NCBI RefSeq assembly: GCF_003386535.1
Contig: NZ_QTTN01000003.1
Span: 124,001 to 188,000, forward strand
Origin: Paenibacillus taihuensis
GTDB lineage: Bacteria > Bacillota > Bacilli > Paenibacillales > Paenibacillaceae
Direction: 5' to 3'
Length of the DNA stretch: 64,000 nt
This document shows, in pieces, positions 48,768-57,446 of the stretch. The notes under the pieces are model-generated. The model ran no database searches, was not told where the DNA came from, and saw nothing but the letters and a program-made list of their open reading frames with translations. Each line of letters begins with the position of its first letter. Position 1 is the first letter of the stretch. The position numbers were made by a program, and so were the translations under genes.

Positions 48768-49835
48768 TCATTTAAAAAACAAAAAATGCGTCGGCAGCGG
48801 CCGCAGCGTCCCGTCCGAAGGATGGTTGATGACGCGGCCGTTGAAGATGAGCGACGATGAGCCGCCGCCGTCGAGGTTGTAGCCGTCCATTGCGCCAAAC
48901 CGCTCCAGCAAGTACTGCATCTCCGTAAGCGTAGCGCCTGAACTGCCGGCTTCATCTCGCCCGTCGATAACGAGGAAGAGCAGCTGGTTATCCTTGTAGT
49001 TGGCGATGACGGTACGCGGCGCGCGGGAAGGGCTGGTCAGCCACTTCTGCGGGATCGGCATCGGAACGCCGTTCTTCATCAGCACAGGAACGAAGGAAGC
49101 GCCGAACTTCAGATTCTTCTCATCGAGCTCGCTGCGGTCGGTCATTTTGCCGCCAATGAGCTTCAAACTATCGTTGAGCCCAACGAAGAACAAATCCTTC
49201 TCCGACGGATGAAACCCTCCGACATATTTGCCGTTCAGCATCGTTGTGCTGAGCGGATAGCGTTTGCCATCGGAGTCGGCGAATCCGCCGGCGTTTACGC
49301 CTGCGATTGCATTGTACCGGCGTACGGCGGACAATGTCGTCTCTGCGCTGCCGTACTTGTCATTGCCCAGCACCATTTTCATCCCATTCTCGGACTTCAG
49401 CTTTACCTTAAGCGCATAGCCGCTGAATTTTTCCGCACGAATGGTGAACAGCTGCGCCGTCAGCTTGTCCGATTGCACCTGCTGCACCGGCGAACCGATC
49501 TTGCGGGTAATTCGGCGGTCGTAAATGAGTGACGGACGTCCAAGCTGCGAGTAGGTTAAAGTGACGACACCGTTCATTTTCTCATTCACCGCAAGATAGA
49601 GCTTCACATTCTTCTTAATGGATGAGGCGGTATGTATCGCTAGCTGCTTCGCTTGATCAAGGCCGCTAATGACCGAAGTGCTCTGCGCGGGAACAGCAGC
49701 GAGCGGAGTCGTATCCTTCGGAAAAGCCGCGTCCGTCAGCTCGAACGTGAGGTTCGAATTCAAGAGCCATATGAGCATGCCGATAAAAGGGGCCAGCGAC
49801 GCTAGCATGAGACGGTTTAATTGTTTGACGGTCAT
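48768..49835 (-). CDS. Phosphodiester glycosidase (NAGPA/DUF2233) family protein
   Basis: A 355-residue protein with one N-terminal membrane helix (residues about 8-26), so it faces outside. The C-terminal half has the family core: AGVNAGGF, then RTVIANYKDNQLLFLVIDGRD, TLTEMQYLLERFGA and YNLDGGGSSSL...GRVINHPSDG (each quoted in part). Family members hydrolyse sugar phosphodiesters in wall polymers or glycolipids. The ATG at 49835 overlaps the stop of the upstream gene by one base (TAATG), so translation is probably coupled. Its stop lies 33 bp beyond array C. Confidence 0.9.
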   Translation of the reverse strand: MTVKQLNRLMLASLAPFIGMLIWLLNSNLTFELTDAAFPKDTTPLAAVPAQSTSVISGLDQAKQLAIHTASSIKKNVKLYLAVNEKMNGVVTLTYSQLGRPSLIYDRRITRKIGSPVQQVQSDKLTAQLFTIRAEKFSGYALKVKLKSENGMKMVLGNDKYGSAETTLSAVRRYNAIAGVNAGGFADSDGKRYPLSTTMLNGKYVGGFHPSEKDLFFVGLNDSLKLIGGKMTDRSELDEKNLKFGASFVPVLMKNGVPMPIPQKWLTSPSRAPRTVIANYKDNQLLFLVIDGRDEAGSSGATLTEMQYLLERFGAMDGYNLDGGGSSSLIFNGRVINHPSDGTLRPLPTHFLFFK

Positions 49836-50269
49836 TATTTGAGCACATCCAAACTTTTCTTCAGCTCATTCAGCTGCTTCTTCACATCGGCAATTTGGCT
49901 GTACAGCTTGTTGCTGTTATCGGTCTTGCTGCTCATATTGTCCTTGGAGAACTCGAGAAGCTCATTGATCGCATCAACTTTGCCTTGAATTGTAGTGAGT
50001 TCGCCGTTAAAGTTCGTCGTCAGCTCCTCCAGCTGCTTCTTATAATCGGCCTGCATCGCGGATATCTGCTGGGCGGTCTGCTGGTTGACTTGATCGGTCA
50101 AGTTCTGCTTGAGCTTGCCCGTATACCAGATCGTTCCCAGCACGCCGGAGCCGATGAGAAGGACCCAAATGAAGAGAAATAGCGGTAAGGATAATCCTTT
50201 CTTGCGTGTCTGTCTGCTCCGCTCATAGCTGGCAGCGGATCTTGTTTCATAGCCTGTGTCTGTATGCAT
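49835..50269 (-). CDS. Membrane-anchored coiled-coil protein
   Basis: A 144-residue protein of no recognised family. A basic cytosolic N-terminus (RSRQTRKKG) is followed by a membrane helix at about 27-46 (LPLFLFIWVLLIGSGVLGTI) and a long coiled coil (50-144) rich in Lys, Glu, Gln and Leu, with no cysteines. The start may be ATG 50269 or TTG 50275; AGGAG stands 11 or 5 bases upstream. One-base overlap with the phosphodiester glycosidase gene suggests the two products work together at the cell envelope, for example as anchor or scaffold; that is an inference. Confidence 0.8.
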   Translation of the reverse strand: MHTDTGYETRSAASYERSRQTRKKGLSLPLFLFIWVLLIGSGVLGTIWYTGKLKQNLTDQVNQQTAQQISAMQADYKKQLEELTTNFNGELTTIQGKVDAINELLEFSKDNMSSKTDNSNKLYSQIADVKKQLNELKKSLDVLK

Positions 50270-50341
50270 AAGCAATCAATCTCCTATTTCGGTAAGCACT
50301 TTGACCTCTATTTTAACATACTAGATTCATAGAATAGAAGA

Positions 50342-50382
50342 AGAGCCCCCTCTGCATATGCAGAAGGAGCTCTTTCGTTTTT
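50342..50382. terminator. Hairpin after the PhyH gene
   Basis: AAGAGC...TCTGCA pairs with TGCAGA...GCTCTT (internal mismatches), with a T-run on the plus side and pyrimidine-rich complement on the minus side. It probably ends the PhyH-family gene on the minus strand. Confidence 0.6.
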
Positions 50383-50389
50383 GTAAATG

Positions 50390-51229
50390 CTAGGCGTTCT
50401 TGTTGTAAAGCACCGGATTTTTAGGAGATGCGGCCAGCTCGCCCGGCTTGATGCCTGGGAACCAGCTATTGAGATCGCTTCTGCGTGCATTGCTGTCTGG
50501 CTCGGCAACGATCATGTCATCCGCGATATAGATGATCGTCATCACTTCGCGCATCCGATTCGTTGGATTGCCTGGCGCGCTGTGAATCGTCCAGCCGGCG
50601 TGGAAGGTTGCGTCGCCTGCTTCCATTGCGCCATAATTCGTCGTCGGCAGCCCTTTGCCAGTGACATAAGAACCGATCGTCTTATGCGATTCATCGGAAA
50701 TATCTTGACGGCTCAAGTAGCCGCTTTGGTACGATTCGTCAACGAATGTCATCGAGCCGATTTCCTCGGAGATCGGTACGAGCGGCATCCACAGTGTAAT
50801 TGATTTGTCGGTGCTAAGCGGCCAGTAAGTCTGGTCTTGGTGCCAAGGCGTATGACCGCCGCCAGGCTCTTTGAACAACGCTTGGTCATGGTACATGCGC
50901 ACGCCGTCTACACCCATCAGTTCTGCAGCGATTTTGGCAAAACGCTTCGCGAATGCGAAACGCTTCGCAGACTCGCTCATTTCCCACAAGTTCGTAATTT
51001 GTATGAAAGCTTTGCCGTACGTATCGCGCTCTTCAACAGGCTTCGTTTGGTAATTATGCTCACGCACTACGCCTTCGATAATCGGCTCGTAAACGTCCAC
51101 TTCTTCAGGCTTAAGCACATTCTTCAGAAAAATATGACCGTTCTTCTGAAACGACGCGATTTGCTCAGGGGAGAGCTCATAAGCCTCATCCAAAGTTGGC
51201 AATTGAGCCAGGTTTACATGCTGTTCCAT
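50390..51229 (-). CDS. Phytanoyl-CoA dioxygenase (PhyH) family protein
   Basis: A 279-residue member of the Fe(II)/2-oxoglutarate oxygenases. The iron-binding HxD is in HTPWHQDQTYWP, and the distal His is in WTIHSAPGNPTNR, where the Arg is expected to bind 2-oxoglutarate. The substrate is unknown; bacterial members hydroxylate small metabolites such as ectoine. The ATG at 51229 has AAAGGAGCG upstream. It is divergently arranged with an AraC-type regulator 160 bp away, which probably controls it. Confidence 0.92.
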   Translation of the reverse strand: MEQHVNLAQLPTLDEAYELSPEQIASFQKNGHIFLKNVLKPEEVDVYEPIIEGVVREHNYQTKPVEERDTYGKAFIQITNLWEMSESAKRFAFAKRFAKIAAELMGVDGVRMYHDQALFKEPGGGHTPWHQDQTYWPLSTDKSITLWMPLVPISEEIGSMTFVDESYQSGYLSRQDISDESHKTIGSYVTGKGLPTTNYGAMEAGDATFHAGWTIHSAPGNPTNRMREVMTIIYIADDMIVAEPDSNARRSDLNSWFPGIKPGELAASPKNPVLYNKNA

Positions 51230-51324
51230 TCATAAACGCTCCTTTATTTCATGATCGCTTGCCTTATGCCCCTATTATAGCGTCTGCCCGGCACCGCTTT
51301 CTTTGTTCCGATATCTTATCCTTT

Positions 51325-51353
51325 TTGTCAAAAACGACTGTGTTTATTACAAT
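51325..51353 (+). promoter_or_regulatory. Promoter of the AraC gene at 51389
   Basis: TTGTCA (51325-51330), a 17-bp spacer and TACAAT (51348-51353), 35 bp before the start codon. On the other strand a TATAAT (complement of 51274-51279) may serve the PhyH gene, though without a clear -35. Confidence 0.7.
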
Positions 51354-51388
51354 AGGGGTAGCATGATTGCCAGGAGGGAAACGGCCAG

Positions 51389-52276
51389 ATGATGTATTTA
51401 TCCGAAATGATGGCGAAGCGGCCCATCGTTCCCTTTATACGGGAGGGCAACTTTGCGGTACGAAAGCCGTGGACGAATGCAGAGCGCAGGCTGCTTGATT
51501 ATTTGATCGTGTATTTTCAGGAAGGGTCATGCGTATTCACGGTCGATGGTGTGCCTTATGAATTCGGAAGCGGTGAGTTTTGTCTAATCCAACCAGGCAG
51601 CTTGAATTTTCTCGAAGGGAAGACGAACACGATCACGCCTTTCGTCCATCTGGATTTCTTCTTTGACGAGCTGAGGGAGGAGCGGTTCCCGACAAGAGGC
51701 GGACAGACGGACATTAGCGCATACGCGTATCTGATGCAGCCGAGGGTTAACGATTTCAACGGTATCGACATTCCGGTCAAGCTGTCGCCGAAGAAGCCGA
51801 TCGTAATGCGCGATAAATTTATTGAGATGGTCAAATGCTGGCAGCATCGTGATCCGCTCAACCAGCTGCGTGCGCAATCGCTCGCGACTGATATCATCCT
51901 GACGATATTGGAGGATCATACGGACCTGAAGGAAGCTGAGAAAACAGCGCCTCAGCCGCTCAATTGGATTACATCGTTCTTCTCTTTCAATCTCTCCGAG
52001 CCTCTGACCGTGAATGAGATGGCGAAGCGGGCGAACTTATCTCCCTCGCGATTCAGTGCCAAATTCCGTGAGCAGTTCGGCGTTCCGCCGCATCGTTACT
52101 TGCTGGAGCTGCGTATCGCTCATGCGAAGGACTTGCTTGCGACATCCGAGCTGCGTCTTGAGGAGATCGCAGAGTACTGCGGCTTTGCGGACATTCATCA
52201 TTTTACGAAGGCGTTCAAGAAGATGGCTGATGTATCGCCTGGCGCTTACCGAAAACAAACGAGCATTGACCGGTAG
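51389..52276 (+). CDS. AraC-family regulator
   Basis: A 295-residue one-component regulator. The N-terminal cupin-like sensor shows the family turn FGSGEFCLIQPGSLNFLEG; the C-terminal HTH pair runs from LTVNEMAKRANLSPSRFSAKFREQFG (partly quoted) to ADIHHFTKAFKKMADVSPGAYRK. CAGGAGGG precedes the ATG at 51389; the next codon is also ATG. It is divergent from the PhyH-family gene, its likely target. The stop codon lies inside a hairpin shared with the convergent CAP gene. Confidence 0.9.
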   Translation: MMYLSEMMAKRPIVPFIREGNFAVRKPWTNAERRLLDYLIVYFQEGSCVFTVDGVPYEFGSGEFCLIQPGSLNFLEGKTNTITPFVHLDFFFDELREERFPTRGGQTDISAYAYLMQPRVNDFNGIDIPVKLSPKKPIVMRDKFIEMVKCWQHRDPLNQLRAQSLATDIILTILEDHTDLKEAEKTAPQPLNWITSFFSFNLSEPLTVNEMAKRANLSPSRFSAKFREQFGVPPHRYLLELRIAHAKDLLATSELRLEEIAEYCGFADIHHFTKAFKKMADVSPGAYRKQTSIDR

Positions 52277-52292
52277 AGTCGGTTCAATGCTC
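52261..52292. terminator. Hairpin between convergent AraC and CAP genes
   Basis: A near-perfect stem GAGCATTGA-CCG with CGG-TTCAATGCTC, with a seven-base loop. It lacks a strong T-run on either side, so it may act as a bidirectional barrier rather than a standard terminator. Confidence 0.55.
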
Positions 52293-52314
52293 ACTTGTTG
52301 GTTATTACAGATGC

Positions 52315-53361
52315 TTACGGACGTCTAAACTGCTGTGTCCAATACGGGTTCATGCTGCCGCCTTGGGCATAACCGACACCAAGCTGCGTGAAGTTCGGGC
52401 TAAGAATGTTGGCTTTGTGTCCAGGGGAGTTCATCCAAGCCGTCATAACTTCTTGAACGCTCTTCTGACCAGCAGCGATATTCTCGCCGGCATACGAATA
52501 GCTGATGCCGAATTGCTTCATCATATCGAATGGGCTGCCATACGTTGGTGAATCATGCGAGAAGTAGTTTTTGTCGCGCATATCGTTGGACTTCGCTTGT
52601 GCGCTCTTCGTCAGCGGATCATACAGCGTCAGCGCCGACAAGCCAGCTTTGGCACGCTCTGCATTGACCTGCTGCAAAATTTGCTGTGCAATGGACGCGT
52701 TGCCGCCAGCACCGGCATTACCTGTGTTTGCGGTGTTGCCAGTGTTACCTGTGTTGCCAGTCGTTGTGCCTGTACTATTGCCTGTGCCAGTGCCAGTGCC
52801 GGTATTACCAGTCGGGTAGCCATAATTGCCACCTGTGCCAGTACCGTAGTTATTGCCAGTATTGCCAGTCGTTGTGCCGGGCGCGCCTTGTCTCAATTGA
52901 CTGTTCAGCCATTGATACCATTGGCTATTGTTCATGTTGCCAAGGTTGCCTAAGTTACCAAGATTGCCAAGGTTACCAACGTTACCGTTGTTGTACGCAG
53001 TCGCGTTGTAACGATTGTCGTTGCCGAGCGGTGTAACGCCATTATACGAATAGCCGCGATACGTGTTGTTGTACGTAGTGCCATACATGTCATTGCGGTA
53101 CGTGCGGTTGTTCAGCGGCAGCAGATTGTCTGCTGTGTTCACTGTCTTCCGCTCCAGGTACCTTACGCCATTGCCTGCTTTGTTCTCCAGATATCTTACA
53201 TCATGGCCTGCTCTGTTTCCCAAATACTTGACTTCGTTGCCTGCGCGGTTTGCCGCTTTGTAACCGTTATTCGGTCCCGGTCCGGACACCGCATTGTAAA
53301 TCAGAACACCTACGCCGAGCGCTAAACAAATACCTAATAAAGTCCCAAAAAATCTTCTCAT
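52315..53361 (-). CDS. CAP-domain extracellular protein with low-complexity repeats
   Basis: A 348-residue secreted or membrane-anchored protein. A basic N-terminus and hydrophobic segment (residues about 2-24) act as signal or anchor. Residues 30-75 are three 12-residue repeats of the NRAGNEVKYLG type. Next come an Asn/Tyr-rich stretch, a GNL repeat (five times) and Gly/Thr/Asn (NTG) repeats. The C-terminal 125 residues are a bacterial CAP (SCP/YkwD-like) domain with YFSHDSPTYGSPFDMM, YSYAGENIAAGQ and MNSPGHKANIL. The frame opens at GTG 53385, but an ATG at 53361 fits the signal peptide better. A paralogue lies at 57447. Confidence 0.88.
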   Translation of the reverse strand: MRRFFGTLLGICLALGVGVLIYNAVSGPGPNNGYKAANRAGNEVKYLGNRAGHDVRYLENKAGNGVRYLERKTVNTADNLLPLNNRTYRNDMYGTTYNNTYRGYSYNGVTPLGNDNRYNATAYNNGNVGNLGNLGNLGNLGNMNNSQWYQWLNSQLRQGAPGTTTGNTGNNYGTGTGGNYGYPTGNTGTGTGTGNSTGTTTGNTGNTGNTANTGNAGAGGNASIAQQILQQVNAERAKAGLSALTLYDPLTKSAQAKSNDMRDKNYFSHDSPTYGSPFDMMKQFGISYSYAGENIAAGQKSVQEVMTAWMNSPGHKANILSPNFTQLGVGYAQGGSMNPYWTQQFRRP

Positions 53362-53441
53362 TTTGGCTGAAACAGCTCCTTTCACACCAACTAATATGTT
53401 CAGCGGCGGAAGGAGCTATGCGATCAGGAAACGAGGCAATA

Positions 53442-55478
53442 TCAAGCAAATTGCTCAATAATAAGAACGTCGCAGCCGGCTAATGGAACTTGGCCGGAGA
53501 CAGCTGTACCCGTGATCAGATCGACGCCGGCGAACTCGCCCAGCTCGACGGTTACTTCGGCAGCATTATGGTTCAGTACGAATAAATAAGAACGTCCCTC
53601 GCGGCTGCGCAGCGACACTTCAACACCTGGCTGCTTACCAGGAAGCGGCTTAATGTTGCTGCTGTCGCAAAGTGCGCCAAGGAAGCCTTGGAGGAAGTCG
53701 GCATCCGGGCTTGATGCTACATACCATGCTTCGCCGCTGCCAAACCGGTTGCGAGTCAGCACGGGCATTCCTTTATAGAAGTCATCGCCGTATTCGGCAA
53801 GCACTTCCGCGCCTTCAGAGTGGATGAGATCGCACAGAATCGAGCATTTGTATTCGCCTTGCAGATTGCCAAGCGAATCCTTCATTACGATACGATTGTG
53901 ATGGCCAGGGAACAGCGCGTCGATTTCCTCGGCCCAAATGCCCAGCAGTCCCCGAAGCTCGCCAGGATATCCGCCTAATGTGACGATATCGTTCTCATTC
54001 ACGATACCGCTGAAGAAGGTCGTCACGAATTTGCCGCCTGCTGCGACATAAGCTTCAATTCGAGCAGCCATGCCTGGTTTCACCATGTACATCACAGGGG
54101 CAAGAACGATGGCATAAGGGCTAAGGTCCTCTTCGAAGGAAACGATATCGACCTGATGGCCTTGCTCATACAAGGCCCGGTAATAGTTGTGGATTTCATC
54201 CACATATTTGAGGTCGATCGTAGGGCCGCTCGAATACTCGATCGCCCAGCGGTTCTCCCAATCATACATAATGGCGATGCGGCTAGGCAGGCGCGAGCCG
54301 AGCAGCTTCGTATCAAGGCTATCGAGCTCCCTGCCAAGCTGTGCGCATTCGCGGAATACGCGTGTATGCTCGTGGCCGACATGTTCGATGAGCGCGCCGT
54401 GATACTTCTCGCAAGCCCCCACGGAACGGCGCAGCTGGAAGAACATAACGCTGTCCGAGCCATGCGCAACCGCTTGATAGCTCCACAGACGCATAATGCC
54501 AGGCCGCTTCAACGTATTGTAAGCCTGCCAATTCTGTTGGCTCGGCGTCTGCTCCATGAGCAGGAACGGAGCGCCGCTCTTCAAACCGCGCATTAGATCA
54601 TGCGTCATCGCGGTGAAGCTTGTGGGCGTGTCCATGGAAGGATAGTTGTCCCATGCGATGATGTCCATGTGCTTCGCCCATTTGAAATAGTCGAGCCCTT
54701 TAAATGTACCCATTAGATTCGTTGTAACGGGTAGATCTGGCGTTTGGGCTTTAATCGCATCATATTCCAGCTTGTAACACTCAAGCAGACTGTCGGAATT
54801 GAAGCGGGTATAGTCAAGCGAGATGCCTTGGAAGCAGGTACGGTCTGACGACCACTGCTCGGACAGAGCGTTAGGGAGTACGATTTCGTCCCATTCATAG
54901 AAGGTATGGCCCCAGAAGCGCGTGTTCCACTGCTCATTCAACTTGTCCAGCGTCCCGTATTTGGCGCGCAGCCATTCGCGGAAAGCTGTTTCGCAGCGGT
55001 CGCAATAGCATTCGCCGCCATACTCATTGGAAACATGCCACAGCAGCAGGGCCGGATGGTCTTTGTAGCGCTCGGCGAGCTTGGCAGCCAGCTGGGTGGA
55101 GAGGCTGCGGTATAACGGGCTGTTCGGACAGGAGTTGTGGCGACCGCCGAACTTGCGCTGCCTGCCGTTAAAATCCGTGCGCAGCACTTCAGGATATTTG
55201 CGCGCCATCCAAGCCGGATGCGCACCTGTGCTTGTAGCCAGACACGCATAGATGCCGTTCTTATGCAGCATGTCCATAATGCGGTCGAGCGTCTCGAAAT
55301 GGTAGGTATCTTCATTCGGCTGGAGCATCGCCCAGGAAAATACATTAACTGTTGCAATATTCATTCCCGCAAGCGGAATGAGGCGCATATCCTCAGGCCA
55401 AATGCTCTCGTCCCACTGTTCCGGGTTATAGTCGCCGCCATATAACATTTTGGGCAATTTCGTCGTATCCATCTGCAC
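53442..55478 (-). CDS. Beta-galactosidase, GH42
   Basis: Hydrolyses terminal beta-galactosides in the cytosol. The 678-residue protein has the GH42 layout: a TIM barrel with acid/base E152 (HVSNEYGGE), nucleophile E309 (FLLMEQTPS) and the trimer-stabilising zinc cysteines C117, C157, C159 and C162. An Rossmann-like trimerisation domain and a small C-terminal beta domain follow. The start YGGDYNPEQWD is typical. The ATG at 55478 follows GAAGGAGA on the minus strand. The divergent AraC gene at 55573 is the likely regulator. Its product galactose would feed the gal operon at the left end of the window. Confidence 0.95.
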   Translation of the reverse strand: MQMDTTKLPKMLYGGDYNPEQWDESIWPEDMRLIPLAGMNIATVNVFSWAMLQPNEDTYHFETLDRIMDMLHKNGIYACLATSTGAHPAWMARKYPEVLRTDFNGRQRKFGGRHNSCPNSPLYRSLSTQLAAKLAERYKDHPALLLWHVSNEYGGECYCDRCETAFREWLRAKYGTLDKLNEQWNTRFWGHTFYEWDEIVLPNALSEQWSSDRTCFQGISLDYTRFNSDSLLECYKLEYDAIKAQTPDLPVTTNLMGTFKGLDYFKWAKHMDIIAWDNYPSMDTPTSFTAMTHDLMRGLKSGAPFLLMEQTPSQQNWQAYNTLKRPGIMRLWSYQAVAHGSDSVMFFQLRRSVGACEKYHGALIEHVGHEHTRVFRECAQLGRELDSLDTKLLGSRLPSRIAIMYDWENRWAIEYSSGPTIDLKYVDEIHNYYRALYEQGHQVDIVSFEEDLSPYAIVLAPVMYMVKPGMAARIEAYVAAGGKFVTTFFSGIVNENDIVTLGGYPGELRGLLGIWAEEIDALFPGHHNRIVMKDSLGNLQGEYKCSILCDLIHSEGAEVLAEYGDDFYKGMPVLTRNRFGSGEAWYVASSPDADFLQGFLGALCDSSNIKPLPGKQPGVEVSLRSREGRSYLFVLNHNAAEVTVELGEFAGVDLITGTAVSGQVPLAGCDVLIIEQFA

Positions 55479-55572
55479 GAATCTCCTTCGGTAAATGTGA
55501 TGATAATAGCTTTATTTTATGGTAAGATTCGAGTAAGAGATATATAAAATAGTTTAGGCAGGATATCATAAT

Positions 55573-56457
55573 ATGGAACAGCTTATCGAGCGGAAGGGAT
55601 TTATCATAAACGGGCAGCATCAGAACCGGTTTATGTTCAAAAGCGGCGAATTCGAGCTGCCGCTCTATATGGATAGCATTGGCTTTAACCCAGATCAGGA
55701 GACGGTTGACCGGACGAAAGGATATCCGTACTTCCACTGGCTGCAAACCTTAGATGGCGAAGGGGAATTCGAGCTGAGCGGCAGACGCTACACGCTGCCT
55801 CCCGGTCATGGCTCGCTGCTCTTTCCAGGAGTGCCGCATTTCTATACGGCCAAAGGCGGCAAGAAGTGGTCGACGCTATACATAACATTCGGCGGCGTAT
55901 TGGCAGCTTCGATGCTGGCATCCCTTGGCATTCGGCATACCGAATGGCTGCACTGGGAGGAAGATGCGCCGATTACGTCGCAGCTCATTGCGATGATCAA
56001 ACAGGCACAGCATGACGAGGATCGGACGGGGCTTAATGCATCGGCGCAGCTGTACCGATTTCTGACGATGATCAAGATTTATGGGCAAAAAGGCGGCCGT
56101 TCGTCGGTGTTCCAGCATTTGGAGAAGCTGGATCCTTTGCTTGGATGGCTGGATGTAAACTACGGCGATCCCGATATCAGCCTGACGGATATGGCGGAGA
56201 AGCTTGCCATCAGTCCTCGTTACCTGAACTCGCTGTTCAGACAAGCGTTCGGCATTACGGCATACGCCTACCTGATTAAGCTGCGCATTATTAAGTCCAA
56301 AGAAATGATGAGCCTTGGCGACAGCACGCGATCGATCAAAGAAATTGCGATGCTGTCAGGATACCGGGATTCCAGCCATTTTATCGCGGCATTCGGCAAG
56401 ACGGAAGGAATAACGCCCGAGCAGTTCCGCAAGCTGCACGGCTTAATATCAAGCTGA
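55573..56457 (+). CDS. AraC-family regulator beside the beta-galactosidase gene
   Basis: A 294-residue regulator. A cupin-like N-terminus (RYTLPPGHGSLLFPGVPHFY) precedes the AraC double HTH, from DISLTDMAEKLAISPRYLNSLFR-like motif (quoted in part: DMAEKLAISPRYL) to GYRDSSHFIAAFGKTEGITPEQFR. Divergent from the GH42 gene with 94 bp between starts. A GA-rich weak ribosome site precedes the ATG at 55573. The next gene (HNH) starts 19 bp after its stop but is unlikely to be functionally related. Confidence 0.9.
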   Translation: MEQLIERKGFIINGQHQNRFMFKSGEFELPLYMDSIGFNPDQETVDRTKGYPYFHWLQTLDGEGEFELSGRRYTLPPGHGSLLFPGVPHFYTAKGGKKWSTLYITFGGVLAASMLASLGIRHTEWLHWEEDAPITSQLIAMIKQAQHDEDRTGLNASAQLYRFLTMIKIYGQKGGRSSVFQHLEKLDPLLGWLDVNYGDPDISLTDMAEKLAISPRYLNSLFRQAFGITAYAYLIKLRIIKSKEMMSLGDSTRSIKEIAMLSGYRDSSHFIAAFGKTEGITPEQFRKLHGLISS

Positions 56458-56476
56458 ACGGAGCGAATAGAGAGCG

Positions 56477-57331
56477 ATGGAAACGAAACAATGTACAGCA
56501 TGCGGACAAGAGAAGCCGCAGTCTGCTTTCACGAAGCGGGCAGGCAAGAGCGGCCGGCGCGGAACATGCCGCTCCTGTATGCGACGACGGAAGCGGGAAA
56601 CGACAGCGGTCGATTCGCTGTTTCATGCGGATTCAGGCTCGGCGGCGGAAGCTTCGGCGTCGGGGTCAGGGTTGACAGTAGCGGTTGCTGTGGCTGTGGG
56701 ACAAGCATCCACAGCAGAGACGCGAGCCGCAGTTGCTGTCACCAACACCGAAACGGCAAGCGCGGCAAGCGCCGCATCCGAGACGTCGCCGCCTTCGCGA
56801 ACGCGCAAGCGAAAGCGCAAACGCCGCCGCGGGCGTTACAATAAAGCGGCAAGGCTCCGCAAGCAGCAGGATACGGACCAACCTGCTGAGGTGTCAGAGG
56901 CACAGACTCCGGTTCGTCCGCCAGACCGCGTCATTAAGCAGATTCAAGGCTCCTTCACATTCGCGACCTCCGTGCTGAATGACAGGGGAAGAGGGCATAT
57001 CCGGCTGCGCGGTTACCGGGAAACAGGGAAGCGCTGGTCGACGGTCATCCCGACGGAGATGGCGGTTCGCATGGTAGAAGAAGGCGCGGCAGGCATTATT
57101 AATTCGGGCATGATCCATAAGCTGTATACGAAGAGCGATTTCCGTCTGCTTATTTTGCAGCGAGATGATTACATTTGCCGGTACTGCGGGAAGTTCGGCG
57201 ACACGATTGACCATGTCATGCCGAAGTCGAAGGGCGGGTTGTCGTCGCCAGCCAACTGCGTATGTGCTTGCTCGGAATGCAATCTCAAGAAGGCCGATAA
57301 ATTAGACTTTGTTAATAATGATGATTTTTAG
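56477..57331 (+). CDS. HNH endonuclease with a long low-complexity insert
   Basis: A 284-residue protein. The N-terminal 35 residues form a four-Cys zinc knuckle (CTACGQEKP ... CRSCMRRRK). Residues about 45-110 are an Ala/Ser/Thr/Val-rich linker, followed by a very basic stretch (RTRKRKRKRRRGR). The C-terminal HNH domain is complete: YICRYCGKFGDTIDHVMPKSKGG, then NCVCACSECNLKKAD, with the His in DHV and the paired CxxC motifs. Restriction, repair or homing-like functions are possible; none is shown. The ATG at 56477 follows the AraC stop by 19 bp with a weak GAGCG site. Confidence 0.85.
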   Translation: METKQCTACGQEKPQSAFTKRAGKSGRRGTCRSCMRRRKRETTAVDSLFHADSGSAAEASASGSGLTVAVAVAVGQASTAETRAAVAVTNTETASAASAASETSPPSRTRKRKRKRRRGRYNKAARLRKQQDTDQPAEVSEAQTPVRPPDRVIKQIQGSFTFATSVLNDRGRGHIRLRGYRETGKRWSTVIPTEMAVRMVEEGAAGIINSGMIHKLYTKSDFRLLILQRDDYICRYCGKFGDTIDHVMPKSKGGLSSPANCVCACSECNLKKADKLDFVNNDDF

Positions 57332-57446
57332 CGGGTTTCAGCCCGATTGCCAATATTTAGCTCATGAAAACCGAATAACTCCCGTGTTAGTATGAGTGGC
57401 GTCGGGGCGCCCGGCATACAACATTTGTAAACGAGGAGGATTTTTC

